DNA of 64,000 nucleotides, from positions 2,298,001 through 2,362,000 of the forward strand of contig NZ_CP126093.1 in NCBI RefSeq assembly GCF_030123065.1, read 5' to 3'. Each line of letters starts with the position of its first letter. The stretch's first letter is position 1. Of the stretch, positions 9,395-18,427 are shown in pieces. The translations under genes were made by a program, and so were the position numbers. The stretch comes from Neobacillus sp. DY30 (GTDB lineage Bacteria > Bacillota > Bacilli > Bacillales > Cytobacillaceae). Below the pieces are notes generated by a model. It was not told where the DNA came from and did not search any database. It worked only from the letters and a program-made list of their open reading frames with translations.

Positions 9395-10183
9395 ATGATG
9401 CAACTTGGAATTATTGCCACAGCTACAGAAGAAAGTTTTCAAAAAGCAAAGCGAAAAGGACTAGATTTTATTGAAGTATGTGTGAACGAAGGTCAAGATG
9501 TCGATGCCTTTTATCGCAATCGGGAAAATTTAAAGAGATGGAAAGATGAATACGGTGTTGCGGTTGGCTCAATTGGCAGATGGAAGTCTTTGCGCATTGA
9601 TGAAAAGGGAAGTGTCATTGAAGAGGAATTAGAAAGATGCTATCAATTGATTGATGTGGCAGAAGAATTAGGTTGTACGAATTTTGTGAGTGGCTGTAAT
9701 TATGTTGACGAATTATCCTTTTATGAAAACTGTACAGCAGCAATAAACTTTTTCTCCCTGCTTATGGATTACGCGAAACCAAAAGGAGTAAAGGTCTCAA
9801 CTTACAACTGCCGAAAAGTAAACTATGTCAATACTCCAGAGGTATGGAAAATCGTTCATGGTCATTTAAAAGACTTAGGGATTAAGTTTGACCCATCCCA
9901 CAGCCGATATTTTGGAGGAGATTACTTACAGGAAACATTAGATTGGGGAGAGCGTTTTAACCACATTCATTTAAAGGGTTCCATGATCATTAATGGTCAA
10001 AGAGTAGATGATCCACCAGCAGGGTTGGATCAAACAGATTGGAAAACCTTTATTTCATTACTAAGAGTGAAAGGATATTCCGGGGGCTTGAGTATTGAGC
10101 CGCATTCACCAGTTTGGACAGGGGAACTTGGTGAAAAAGGAATTGATTTTACCATCGAATACATGAGGAAAATTGCATTTTAA
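9395..10183 (+). CDS. TIM-barrel sugar isomerase/epimerase-like protein with altered metal site
   Basis: A 262-residue xylose isomerase-like TIM barrel. The conserved Asp (IKFDPSH), His (NHIHLKG) and late Glu (LSIEPHS) are present. The first metal ligand is different: where the paralogue at 18428 has AIENC, this one has STYNC, placing Tyr137 at the usual glutamate. The active site may have a different chemistry or metal requirement. It is the first gene of an operon with a Gfo/Idh/MocA oxidoreductase 20 nt downstream, so it may act on the oxidised (3-keto) sugar, for example by isomerisation. A second ATG at 9398 is an equally possible start. The exact reaction is unknown. Confidence 0.75.
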   Translation: MMQLGIIATATEESFQKAKRKGLDFIEVCVNEGQDVDAFYRNRENLKRWKDEYGVAVGSIGRWKSLRIDEKGSVIEEELERCYQLIDVAEELGCTNFVSGCNYVDELSFYENCTAAINFFSLLMDYAKPKGVKVSTYNCRKVNYVNTPEVWKIVHGHLKDLGIKFDPSHSRYFGGDYLQETLDWGERFNHIHLKGSMIINGQRVDDPPAGLDQTDWKTFISLLRVKGYSGGLSIEPHSPVWTGELGEKGIDFTIEYMRKIAF

Positions 10184-10203
10184 TGCATGGGGGAGAGGTT
10201 TAA

Positions 10204-11298
10204 ATGAATAAGCGAAAATTAAGATATGGGTTAATAGGTGCTGGGAGTAATGCGGAAAGAAAGCATTTAAATAATTATAGGGATCTCCCTAATATTGAAT
10301 TAGTCTCTATATGTGATGTGAATATTGAAAATGCTAATAGATTAGCTGATAAATATAAGATTGATAAAGTTTATAGCAATTATAAAGATATGCTGAATGC
10401 TGAAGATTTGGATCTAGTAAGTGTTTGTACACCTAACTATTTACACGCGGAAATTTCCATTTATGCCCTTTTAAAGGGAGTAAATGTTCATTGTGAGAAA
10501 CCATTAGCAGTCAATGCAATCGAAGCCAAAAAAATCACCGAAGCTAAAAATAAATCAGGGAAAAAGGTAATGCTTGGCTTAAATAACCGCTTTACAAACG
10601 AAGCGGTTTACTTGAAGAAATATATTGATGCGGGCTTCCTAGGTGAAATATACCAAGCGAAGGCTGGCTGGATTAGACGAAGTGGAATACCTGGAAGAGG
10701 CACCTGGTTTACGAATAAAGATTATGCTGGCGGCGGTGTTATGATTGATTTGGGTGTTCACTATTTGGATTTAGCTATGTACCTAATGGGTATGCCAGAA
10801 CCTTCATATGTGACTGGAGCCACTTATAATAATTTTGACCAGACGACTACCCGGAATCGAAATGGGTATAAGGGAAATCCAAATGGTATCTTTAATGTCG
10901 AAGATTCTGCTATTGGCTTTATTGGTCTTAAAAATGGTGCAACAGTCAATTTTGAATTCAGCTGGGCCTCCAATATTGAAAAAGACAAGCAGTTTGTTGA
11001 AATACTAGGAACGAAAGGTGGAGTTTCTCTCATAAATGGTGTGTTAAAAATTCATTCTGAACTATTGGACACCTGTGTTGATATTTCTCCTATTTTGAAT
11101 CCTACTATTAAATTAATGAATGAATTTGAACACTTTACAAATAGTATTATATCAGGAGATCCATTAATAGCTCCCGCGGAGCATGGAGTTTACATGATGA
11201 ATATTATTGATCATTTTTATCAAGCTGCAAGTAAAAATGAGCCTGTTTTTTTCGAGCAAGAGAAAAATAAAATTCTATTACTTTCTTCATCGTTTTAA
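10204..11298 (+). CDS. Gfo/Idh/MocA-family NAD(P)-dependent oxidoreductase
   Basis: A 364-residue sugar dehydrogenase. The N-terminal Rossmann fold carries GLIGAGSNAE, and HCEKPLA holds the catalytic-region lysine. The C-terminal alpha/beta domain holds GGGVMIDLGVHYLD with the conserved histidine. In C-glycoside and 3-keto-glycoside pathways such enzymes (DgpA type) oxidise the sugar C3 hydroxyl so that the deglycosidase can act, and the divergent alpha/beta pair at 7623-9036 is the obvious partner. GGGGGAGAGG precedes the ATG. It is co-transcribed with the TIM-barrel gene upstream and ends in a hairpin. The C3-oxidase role is inferred from context. Confidence 0.85.
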   Translation: MNKRKLRYGLIGAGSNAERKHLNNYRDLPNIELVSICDVNIENANRLADKYKIDKVYSNYKDMLNAEDLDLVSVCTPNYLHAEISIYALLKGVNVHCEKPLAVNAIEAKKITEAKNKSGKKVMLGLNNRFTNEAVYLKKYIDAGFLGEIYQAKAGWIRRSGIPGRGTWFTNKDYAGGGVMIDLGVHYLDLAMYLMGMPEPSYVTGATYNNFDQTTTRNRNGYKGNPNGIFNVEDSAIGFIGLKNGATVNFEFSWASNIEKDKQFVEILGTKGGVSLINGVLKIHSELLDTCVDISPILNPTIKLMNEFEHFTNSIISGDPLIAPAEHGVYMMNIIDHFYQAASKNEPVFFEQEKNKILLLSSSF

Positions 11299-11306
11299 AG
11301 AAAAAG

Positions 11307-11352
11307 TATCCGATGGATAGATTTTAATTAAATCATTCTATCGGATATTTTA
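11307..11352 (+). terminator. Hairpin terminator between oxidoreductase and GH3 genes
   Basis: ATCCGAT and ATCGGAT close a long imperfect stem followed by a weak T-run (ATTTTATG). It may be leaky, allowing some read-through into the GH3 gene. Confidence 0.65.
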
Positions 11353-11393
11353 TGTATTTTTAATTATCAAAGTTGAGAGGAATGATTATCGTT

Positions 11394-13628
11394 ATGCTAG
11401 AAACGGCTATGCAGGATAAAATGATAGTGGAAGATTGCGAAAGTAAAATAAATGAATTAATTGGCAAAATGACTTTAGAAGAAAAGGTTGGTCAACTTAC
11501 ACAAATTGTTCCATCTCTTTATGGTGCATTTGAAGAAATTATTACAAAGTTGGTTGAAGGTGAGATTTCCTATCAGGAATTTCAGGCAATGGAGAAGAAT
11601 TATCATAAGGATGAAATCAGAGAAGGTATTCTCGGTTCCATGGGTGGAGTTACAGGAGCAGAAATCTCTAATGAATTACAAAAAATAGCCATAGAGGAGT
11701 CAAGACTAGGAATTCCAATGCTATTTGGCTTGGATGTTATCCATGGCTATAAAACTATTTTTCCAATTCCGCTTGCAGAAGCGTGTAGTTGGGATTTGGA
11801 AATAATCGAGAAAACGGCAGAAATTGCTGCTAAAGAGGCTTCGGCAGCTGGGATTCATTGGACCTATGCACCGATGGTAGATATCACCAGAGACCCGCGT
11901 TGGGGACGAATTGCAGAAGGTGCAGGAGAAGATACATATTTGGGGAGTATGATTGGAGCTGCGCGAGTAAAAGGGTTTCAAGGAGGAGACTTATCTGAGT
12001 CTCAAAGAATTCTTGCCTGTGCAAAGCACTTTGCTGCTTATGGAGGGGCTGTGGGCGGCCGGGATTATAATACAGTGGACATGTCGCTTCAAACTCTTCA
12101 TGAGGTTTACCTTCCTCCTTTTGAAGCAGCAGCGAGAGCCGGTGTTGCAACATTCATGAGTGCCTTTAATGATTTAAATGGTATCCCGTGTTCGGTCAAT
12201 AACTACCTTTTAACAGAAGTATTAAGAGAACAGTTAGGATTCAAAGGATTTGTTATTAGTGATGCTAATTCGATCGCAGAAGTGGTCGTTCATGGAGAAT
12301 CCGTTGATCGCAAGGAAGCAAGTAAGAAGGCATTACTAGCAGGGTTAGAAATGGATATGAGTCACGGTACTTACCAACAGGATTTACCAGAACAAATCAA
12401 AAATGGTGATATTCCTGTAGATGTATTGGACGAAGCAGTTCGCCGTGTCTTACGAGTGAAATTTCATATGGGACTATTTGATAACCCATACAGAACGAAT
12501 AAAGAATTGGAAGAAAAAACCTTGCTTGCTCCTGAACATGTTAAAGTGGCTAGAGAGATGGCGCAACGCTCCATTGTATTGTTGAAGAACGACGACAATA
12601 TCCTGCCTTTAAAGAAGAATCTAAAGAAAATTGCTGTTGTTGGTCCATTGGCTGATAATCAGAAGGAAATGTTGGGTACATGGGCGGTAACGGGTGATCC
12701 AACGTCGGTAGTCACTGTTCTATCAGGAATCCAATCTGCGGTGGATAAGGATACAGAAATCGTCTATTCAAAGGGCTGCGAAGTCATTGGAAATAAAAAT
12801 ATGGACTTTGATGCGGCCGTTCAATTAGCAAATGAATCTGATGTGATTATTGCGGTCGTTGGTGAAAATGCCGACATGAGCGGAGAAGCTTCAAGCCGTA
12901 TGGATCTAAACTTACCTGGTAGACAGGAAGATTTATTAAAGGCATTGCATCAAACAGGTAAACCAGTTGTTGTTGTCCTCATTAACGGAAGACCATTAAC
13001 GATTCCTTGGGCGGCTGAGAACGTATCTGCGATTGTAGAAGCATGGCAATTGGGCATTCAGAGCGGTAATGCGATAGCGGATGTTTTGTTTGGAGACTAC
13101 AATCCAAGCGGTAAACTAGTCGCTACTTTTCCATATTCCGTTGGCCAAGTGCCAATCTATTATAATCATCCGAAAACAGGAAGACCAGCAGGTAAAATAA
13201 AATTCACATCCAAATATATAGATGGACCATCTGAGCCATTGTATCCTTTTGGTTTTGGTTTAAGCTACACAACATTTGAATATGAAAATCTTCTTCTTTC
13301 TTCTTCTGAAGTGACTAAAGAAGGGAAAGTGACAGTGAATGTAGATGTAATCAATTCAGGAGGCCGCACTGGAGAAGAAATTGTCCAGCTGTATATTTCT
13401 GATGTTGTTGCAAGCCGAGTAAGACCCGTTAAGGAGTTAAAAGGATTTAAAAAGGTAGCACTTCAGCCAGGGGAGACCAAAACCGTTAGTTTTGAGCTTG
13501 AGATCAAGAATCTTGGTTTCTACAATGAGGCAATGGAGTACATGATTGAACCAGGTTTATTTAAAGTTTTTGTCGGTCCTAATTCAAAGGATGAGCTTGA
13601 AGGAGAATTTATAGTAGTTAATTATTAA
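11394..13628 (+). CDS. Glycoside hydrolase family 3 beta-glucosidase/beta-xylosidase
   Basis: Cytoplasmic GH3 exo-glycosidase of about 745 residues with the full three-domain layout: N-terminal TIM barrel (about 20-330), alpha/beta sandwich (about 370-590) and a fibronectin III-like C-terminal domain (about 650-740). The nucleophile motif GFVISDANS gives Asp290; KHFAAYG and GRDYN are other family landmarks. There is no signal peptide, so it cleaves imported beta-glycosides. The SDAN context in place of SDW is typical of broad beta-glucosidases and beta-xylosidases. The start is uncertain: ATG 11394 lies 13 nt after AGAGG, while ATG 11382 lies too close. It may remove O-linked sugars before or after the C-glycoside steps. 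Substrate specificity is not readable. Confidence 0.92.
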   Translation: MLETAMQDKMIVEDCESKINELIGKMTLEEKVGQLTQIVPSLYGAFEEIITKLVEGEISYQEFQAMEKNYHKDEIREGILGSMGGVTGAEISNELQKIAIEESRLGIPMLFGLDVIHGYKTIFPIPLAEACSWDLEIIEKTAEIAAKEASAAGIHWTYAPMVDITRDPRWGRIAEGAGEDTYLGSMIGAARVKGFQGGDLSESQRILACAKHFAAYGGAVGGRDYNTVDMSLQTLHEVYLPPFEAAARAGVATFMSAFNDLNGIPCSVNNYLLTEVLREQLGFKGFVISDANSIAEVVVHGESVDRKEASKKALLAGLEMDMSHGTYQQDLPEQIKNGDIPVDVLDEAVRRVLRVKFHMGLFDNPYRTNKELEEKTLLAPEHVKVAREMAQRSIVLLKNDDNILPLKKNLKKIAVVGPLADNQKEMLGTWAVTGDPTSVVTVLSGIQSAVDKDTEIVYSKGCEVIGNKNMDFDAAVQLANESDVIIAVVGENADMSGEASSRMDLNLPGRQEDLLKALHQTGKPVVVVLINGRPLTIPWAAENVSAIVEAWQLGIQSGNAIADVLFGDYNPSGKLVATFPYSVGQVPIYYNHPKTGRPAGKIKFTSKYIDGPSEPLYPFGFGLSYTTFEYENLLLSSSEVTKEGKVTVNVDVINSGGRTGEEIVQLYISDVVASRVRPVKELKGFKKVALQPGETKTVSFELEIKNLGFYNEAMEYMIEPGLFKVFVGPNSKDELEGEFIVVNY

Positions 13629-13654
13629 TTTATTTAATTAATAGTTTTATTTTT

Positions 13655-13699
13655 GACGCAACCCTTTAATTTATTTTAGTGGTTGCGTTCTTTTTTTTG
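13655..13699 (+). terminator. Rho-independent terminator after GH3 gene
   Basis: ACGCAACC and GGTTGCGT stem arms followed by TCTTTTTTTTG. Confidence 0.88.
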
Positions 13700-13820
13700 T
13701 TATCATCATGCATTGGATTGACTATTTATTCATTTAACCTAATCAAATATGTGATAAAATAACTAGAAAAAGAGATGAGCGTGAACAGTTTCAGATAGTA
13801 TTTTCCTAATATTGGATTTT

Positions 13821-13855
13821 TTAGATTAAAAATAACAGTATAATTTTTATCCTAG
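13821..13855. repeat. 35-bp inverted repeat (14-7-14) upstream of GPH transporter
   Basis: Arms TTAGATTAAAAATA and AATTTTTATCCTAG with a 7-nt spacer. The arms are degenerate (10 of 14) but have the same core as the other copies. A separate terminator already ends the GH3 gene upstream, and no T-run follows, so a regulatory role is more likely than termination. It ends 168 bp before the transporter start. Confidence 0.6.
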
Positions 13856-13918
13856 TAAAAATGAAAGCCCTTTAATTTTAAAAAAGGTTAAAATATGAGA
13901 GTTATATGTTTAATAATA

Positions 13919-13971
13919 TGAAGGCGTTTGCATAAAGGGTCAGATAATATAATGGTAACAGTAGCTACTGT
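13919..13971 (+). promoter_or_regulatory. Promoter with cre-like site and 14-bp palindromic operator
   Basis: TGAAGGCGTTTGCA (13919-13932) matches the cre consensus at 12 of 14. TATAAT at 13948-13953 is a good -10 box. The perfect palindrome ACAGTAGCTACTGT (13958-13971) falls where transcription should start. The arrangement suggests CcpA control plus a second, dimeric repressor. The rest of the roughly 390-bp gap holds the terminator and inverted repeat listed separately. Confidence 0.6.
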
Positions 13972-14022
13972 AAGGAAGAAATACACATGTTGGGGTCAGT
14001 ACTTAAAAATAGGAGGAGAAAT

Positions 14023-15420
14023 ATGGCAAATGTTGTTGTTCAGCAAACTAATGATATCGTTGCACCTCAGAGTACCGAAAAGCTAAGTTTTATGACCAAG
14101 TTAAGTTATGGTTTTGGAGAGTTTTCTGCTAGCGTTGTTTGGAGTTTAGCATCATCCTATTTATTATTCTTTTATACGGATGTTTTCGGAATCGCAGGTG
14201 GTGTGGCTGCTGTCATTTTACTAGTTGCCAGGGTTTGGGATTGTTTCGTAGATCCGATACTTGGACTAGTAATGGAACGTACGAAAAGCAAACACGGACG
14301 TTTTAGACCATATATTCTTTACGGGGCATTAGCTCTATGTGCCCTTAATATCTTAACTTTTTACACTCCAGATCTTTCAACTACCGGCAAGGTGATTTAC
14401 GCTACGATTACTTATTTATTATTAGGTACAGTTCACTCAGTGGTTAACGTTCCATATGGTGCACTGGCAACCGTAATGACAAGAGATACAAACGAAAGAA
14501 CGAATTTAAACGTTTATAGAGGAGTTTTTGGACAATTAGCAGGTATTCTAACAGGTGCTGCTGTAATGCCTTTAATTACTTTTTTAGGTAAGGGAAATCA
14601 ACAAAACGGGTTTTTCTATGCAGCAATTGTTTTATCACTAGTATCAGCTCCACTTCTTATCTTAACGTTTAAAAACTGTAAGGAAGTTGTTACTCCAGCA
14701 AAAGAAGAAAGACCAACTATTAAAGAATCATTAAAATCTGTTTGGTCCAATAAACCAGTATTGTTAATTTTATCTAGTCTTTTCATTGTTTTACTTGGTG
14801 TATTTGGCAGAATAGGAACTATTGTATATTACGCTATTTATGTATTAAATCGACCAGATTTAATTGCGGTATTATTTACAATTTTATCGGTTTGTGGAGC
14901 AATTGGAGCTTTTGGCGTTTCTTTTATTGCAAAATTCTTTGAAAAGAAGACCCTTTTGATTGCCGGCTCCATTGTTATGGGACTTGGCTGGTGTGGATTG
15001 TATTTAACACCTGTGACAAACTTTACGATGATCTATATTTTGTCAGCGATTTCATGTATTCCTCTTGGATTCAGCGGCCTTATGGTGTTCAGTATGGTTG
15101 GTGACGCGATCGATGAGAGTCAATTAAAGACGGGCGTACGTGCAGACGGTGCAATCTATTCCTTTACAAGTCTAGTAACCAAGATTGCGAGCGCTGCAGT
15201 AGGAGCTTTAAGCGCCGCTATACTAGGAGCAATCGGGTATGTTGCGAATACACAACAAACTCCGGAAGTAGTGAACGGAATTAACATGTTAGTAAATTTA
15301 GGACCTGGTCTATTATTGATTATCGGAACGATTCCATTGTTCTTCTATCATATTACAAAGGCAAGAGCTATGAAGAATACAGAAGAACTTCTAAAAAGAC
15401 AAAATGGATTAACAATATAA
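14023..15420 (+). CDS. GPH-family glycoside:cation symporter
   Basis: A 465-residue polytopic membrane protein (about 12 helices) of the glycoside-pentoside-hexuronide:cation symporter family within the major facilitator superfamily. Landmarks are LSYGFGEFSASVVWSL near the N-terminus, DCFVDPILGLVMERTKSKHGRFRPYI around the helix 2-3 loop, and a late region with MVGDAIDESQLKTGVRADG. Relatives import xylosides, glucuronides and melibiose. The start at 14023 follows AGGAGGA; an in-frame ATG at 13987 has no ribosome site. It is followed by a GH106-like hydrolase gene, so the pair probably imports and cleaves the same glycoside. The substrate is not known. Confidence 0.9.
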   Translation: MANVVVQQTNDIVAPQSTEKLSFMTKLSYGFGEFSASVVWSLASSYLLFFYTDVFGIAGGVAAVILLVARVWDCFVDPILGLVMERTKSKHGRFRPYILYGALALCALNILTFYTPDLSTTGKVIYATITYLLLGTVHSVVNVPYGALATVMTRDTNERTNLNVYRGVFGQLAGILTGAAVMPLITFLGKGNQQNGFFYAAIVLSLVSAPLLILTFKNCKEVVTPAKEERPTIKESLKSVWSNKPVLLILSSLFIVLLGVFGRIGTIVYYAIYVLNRPDLIAVLFTILSVCGAIGAFGVSFIAKFFEKKTLLIAGSIVMGLGWCGLYLTPVTNFTMIYILSAISCIPLGFSGLMVFSMVGDAIDESQLKTGVRADGAIYSFTSLVTKIASAAVGALSAAILGAIGYVANTQQTPEVVNGINMLVNLGPGLLLIIGTIPLFFYHITKARAMKNTEELLKRQNGLTI

Positions 15421-15425
15421 ATTTG

Positions 15426-15476
15426 CATAGAGCTTATAAGTTATACAAATATGTGTAGCTTATAAGCTATTTTAAT
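15426..15476 (+). promoter_or_regulatory. Intercistronic hairpin
   Basis: CTTATAAG occurs on both sides of a loop, extended by TACA/TGTA and ATAG/CTAT pairs. The hairpin lies between the transporter stop and the AGGAGG site of the next gene, and could terminate partially or protect the upstream message. Confidence 0.55.
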
Positions 15477-15489
15477 AGGAGGATTCATC

Positions 15490-18168
15490 ATGGAAAGAAC
15501 CATAAAGGATTTAATCAATCATAAAAATGAAAATTACATTCTTCCTTTTCTTTGGATGAAAGGGGAAGATGAACAAATAATCAGAGAAGAAATTTCAAAA
15601 ATCTATGAATGCGGAATACGAGGCATCTGTGTAGAAGCAAGGCCGCATCCCGATTTCGCAGGTCCAGGATGGTGGCATGACCTCGATATCGTTATGGAAG
15701 AGGCCAAAGAGCGAGGTATGCGTGTTTGGGTGTTAGATGATGCTCATTTTCCAACCGGATATGCCAATGGTTTAATTGAGAAAAAATATCCGGACCGGAA
15801 GAAAACCTATATTAACTACAATACTCTCGATATCTTAGGAGCCCAAAATGAGGTAACGGTACATATTACCCCTATGCTAAAACCAAAGACTTCCTGGTTG
15901 GATATTGGTAAACCGATAGACAAAGAAGAACAAAAAAACAATAAATTAATTAGTGCCGTAGCAGCAAAGTTAGTAACAGACGGTATTATTTCTGAAGAAT
16001 TAATAGATTTAACGGACAGAGTTGTGGGCGAATTTTTAACATGCTCATTGCCAGAGGGACCATGGAGACTTTATGTCGTCTATGAAACCAAGACAGATGG
16101 CGGGAATCCGAAATATATCAATATGATCGATGAAGAGTCTGTCAGCACACAGCTTGAAGCAGTGTATGAACCACATTTTGATCGTTATAAGGAGGAATTT
16201 GGTAAGACGTTTGCCGGATTCTTTTCTGATGAGCCAGCTTTTGGAAATGTAAATGGATTTGATTTCAATGAATCGATTGGTAGAAAAGATATGCCATTAC
16301 CTTGGAGTGAAGAGGCAAAAACTATGCTTACTGACGCTCTTGGGGAGGACTGGCGGTTGTATCTCCCATATTTATGGAATAGTTCTGAAGAAATGAATCA
16401 ATGTGTTCATACTCGATATACGTATATGGATATCGTTACTCGTTTATATGAAAAGAACTTTAGTAAACAATTAGGACAATGGTGCGAAGACCGTAATGTT
16501 GAATACATTGGCCACGTTATTGAAGATAATGATCAGCACAGCCGATTAGGAAGCGGTGCGGGGCATTTCTTTAGAGCTTTGTCAGGCCAGCATATGTCGG
16601 GAATTGATGTGATAGGCGGTCAAGTAATTTTTGGTGGTGCTGGTTTAGAGAGAAGGGGAGTCTTCAAAGGAGACGGAGAATTCTATCATTATACATTAGG
16701 CAAGCTCGGTTCTTCCTACGGTCATCTAGACCCTAAGAAAAAGGGTAGAACCATGTGTGAACTTTTTGGAGCTTATGGCTGGAAGCTTGGTGTCAGGGAT
16801 ATGAAGTATATTTTGGACCACTTACTTGTCCGTGGTATCAATTATCTCGTGCCACATGCCTTTTCTATGCGTGAGTACCCTGACTTTGACTGTCCACCGC
16901 ATTTTTATGCAAGAGGGCATAATCCGCAGTTCAAGCATTTTGCCCATCTTATGCACTATGCCAATCGCCTTTGTCATATTTTTAATGGTGGTACTCATGT
17001 TGCTCCAGCAGCCATTTTATATCACGGTGAAAGTGAATGGACTGGGGAATATATGAAAATGCAAAAACCAGCCAGAGTACTGATTGAAAATCAAATCGAT
17101 TTTGATTTTGTTCCGATTGATATCCTAAATAATCTAGGTTCTTATAATGGAAATGTGGAGAATAAGGTTTTACACATCAATGGTGAAGAATTTAAATGTT
17201 TAGTGATACCGTACAGTCAATATATAACGAAAGAATTGGCTGCTTTTATTAAAAATGCAGAAGGCTTGGAGATTATTTTTGTAGACGGAAGACCTGAAGG
17301 GATTTCGAATATAGTAGATCGACTGGAAGCATCAGAACTTTTGGGGGCTATTGAAAAATGTAAAGTGGTTTCTTTAAGTGAGTTAGCTTCTGTCCTTAAG
17401 TCAGATGGAATTTTTGATATTCAATTAAGGAAGCCTTTTAAAGACTTAACTTATTACCATTATACTAAGGAAAATAATATTTACATGTTTCAGAATGAAT
17501 CCGCACATGAGACCTTTAGTGGTGAAATTGAATTATCCTCTGGAGAATTTGCTATTGTCTATAACGGGCTAGAAAATACATTCGAAAAACTACCACTAAG
17601 AAAGGAAAACGGAAAGGCGATAATTTATTTAGAGCTTAAGCCTTATGAATCTTATGTGGTGTTTGTTAGTGATGATGATCAAGGCAGCGAGTTCAGAGAG
17701 TATCGTCCGGTTTCTATGAAGATTTCGGATTGTGAAGATACATTGGATCTATCAATAGATTGGAACTATTCACTGGTTAAAAATATCGAATATCCAAATT
17801 TCGGTGAAGCGAATTCAATGAAAAAATTAATGCCCATTTCCAAAGAAAATCCTAGCTTCACTGGTATCATTAAGTATGAAAAGACATTTAATTTAGAAGA
17901 AGGTCCAAAAGAAGGAATATTATCATTCGAGTACATTTATGAAGCAGTTGAACTATGGATCAACGATGAATATGCAGGGATGAAAGTGTGTGCACCATAT
18001 GTGTTCGATGTTACAAACTATTTAAGGGAAGGTACCAATACCATTCGTGTGGAAGTGGCAACTACCTTAGACCGGGATCGTTTCAATCACCCAGAACCTC
18101 CATTTATTGTGTGGCACGACGCAATCGACCCAACCGGAATGTTTGGAAAAATAACTCTATCGATATAA
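15490..18168 (+). CDS. GH106-like glycosyl hydrolase (possible alpha-L-rhamnosidase)
   Basis: A large, 892-residue cytoplasmic protein resembling the GH106 alpha-L-rhamnosidase group and related uncharacterised glycosyl hydrolases. The N-terminal barrel has LPFLWMKGE, RPHPDFAGPGWW and VLDDAHFPTGYANG; later come GFFSDEPAFGN and YIGHVIEDNDQHSRLGSG. The C-terminal about 120 residues form a beta-sandwich like the GH2 sugar-binding domain (ELWINDEYAG...TNTIRVEV). No signal peptide is seen. It is co-transcribed with the GPH symporter, so it should act on whatever that imports. Rhamnosyl glucosides are common among plant flavonoid glycosides, which would fit the island, but the activity is not proven from the sequence. 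Confidence 0.62.
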   Translation: MERTIKDLINHKNENYILPFLWMKGEDEQIIREEISKIYECGIRGICVEARPHPDFAGPGWWHDLDIVMEEAKERGMRVWVLDDAHFPTGYANGLIEKKYPDRKKTYINYNTLDILGAQNEVTVHITPMLKPKTSWLDIGKPIDKEEQKNNKLISAVAAKLVTDGIISEELIDLTDRVVGEFLTCSLPEGPWRLYVVYETKTDGGNPKYINMIDEESVSTQLEAVYEPHFDRYKEEFGKTFAGFFSDEPAFGNVNGFDFNESIGRKDMPLPWSEEAKTMLTDALGEDWRLYLPYLWNSSEEMNQCVHTRYTYMDIVTRLYEKNFSKQLGQWCEDRNVEYIGHVIEDNDQHSRLGSGAGHFFRALSGQHMSGIDVIGGQVIFGGAGLERRGVFKGDGEFYHYTLGKLGSSYGHLDPKKKGRTMCELFGAYGWKLGVRDMKYILDHLLVRGINYLVPHAFSMREYPDFDCPPHFYARGHNPQFKHFAHLMHYANRLCHIFNGGTHVAPAAILYHGESEWTGEYMKMQKPARVLIENQIDFDFVPIDILNNLGSYNGNVENKVLHINGEEFKCLVIPYSQYITKELAAFIKNAEGLEIIFVDGRPEGISNIVDRLEASELLGAIEKCKVVSLSELASVLKSDGIFDIQLRKPFKDLTYYHYTKENNIYMFQNESAHETFSGEIELSSGEFAIVYNGLENTFEKLPLRKENGKAIIYLELKPYESYVVFVSDDDQGSEFREYRPVSMKISDCEDTLDLSIDWNYSLVKNIEYPNFGEANSMKKLMPISKENPSFTGIIKYEKTFNLEEGPKEGILSFEYIYEAVELWINDEYAGMKVCAPYVFDVTNYLREGTNTIRVEVATTLDRDRFNHPEPPFIVWHDAIDPTGMFGKITLSI

Positions 18169-18177
18169 GTAACTTTT

Positions 18178-18210
18178 GAGGTGTGATACACAATGTATCG
18201 CACCTTTTTT
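18178..18210 (+). terminator. Rho-independent terminator after GH106-like gene
   Basis: AGGTGTGATACA and TGTATCGCACCT pair across a CAA loop, followed by a T-run. Confidence 0.88.
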
Positions 18211-18233
18211 ATATTATCTTAATCACAATCTCC

Positions 18234-18268
18234 TTAGATTAAAAAAAAACATATAATTCTTAACCTAT
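18234..18268. repeat. 35-bp inverted repeat (14-7-14) upstream of deglycosidase operon
   Basis: Arms TTAGATTAAAAAAA and AATTCTTAACCTAT with a 7-nt spacer; the pairing is degenerate (9 of 14). It is clearly related in sequence to the copy at 9180. It ends exactly 103 bp before the cre at 18371, the same distance as at 9180. A separate terminator precedes it. Confidence 0.58.
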
Positions 18269-18370
18269 TTTTATATTTAAAAAATGAAAACTAGAAAAAA
18301 GACGAAAATTTATACCTGATAAGGATAATTAATGAAAGGGAACAGGCGTAAAAAGCAGTTATGATATATA

Positions 18371-18384
18371 TGTAAGCGGAATCA
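18371..18384 (+). promoter_or_regulatory. cre (CcpA) site
   Basis: TGTAAGCGGAATCA is a full match to the consensus TGNAARCGNWWWCA, 44 bp before the start codon of the 18428 operon. It should mediate glucose repression of the five-gene operon. Confidence 0.8.
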
Positions 18385-18427
18385 ATATATAAGTTTAGTA
18401 AAAACACAGGAGGAGGAACAGACAGCA

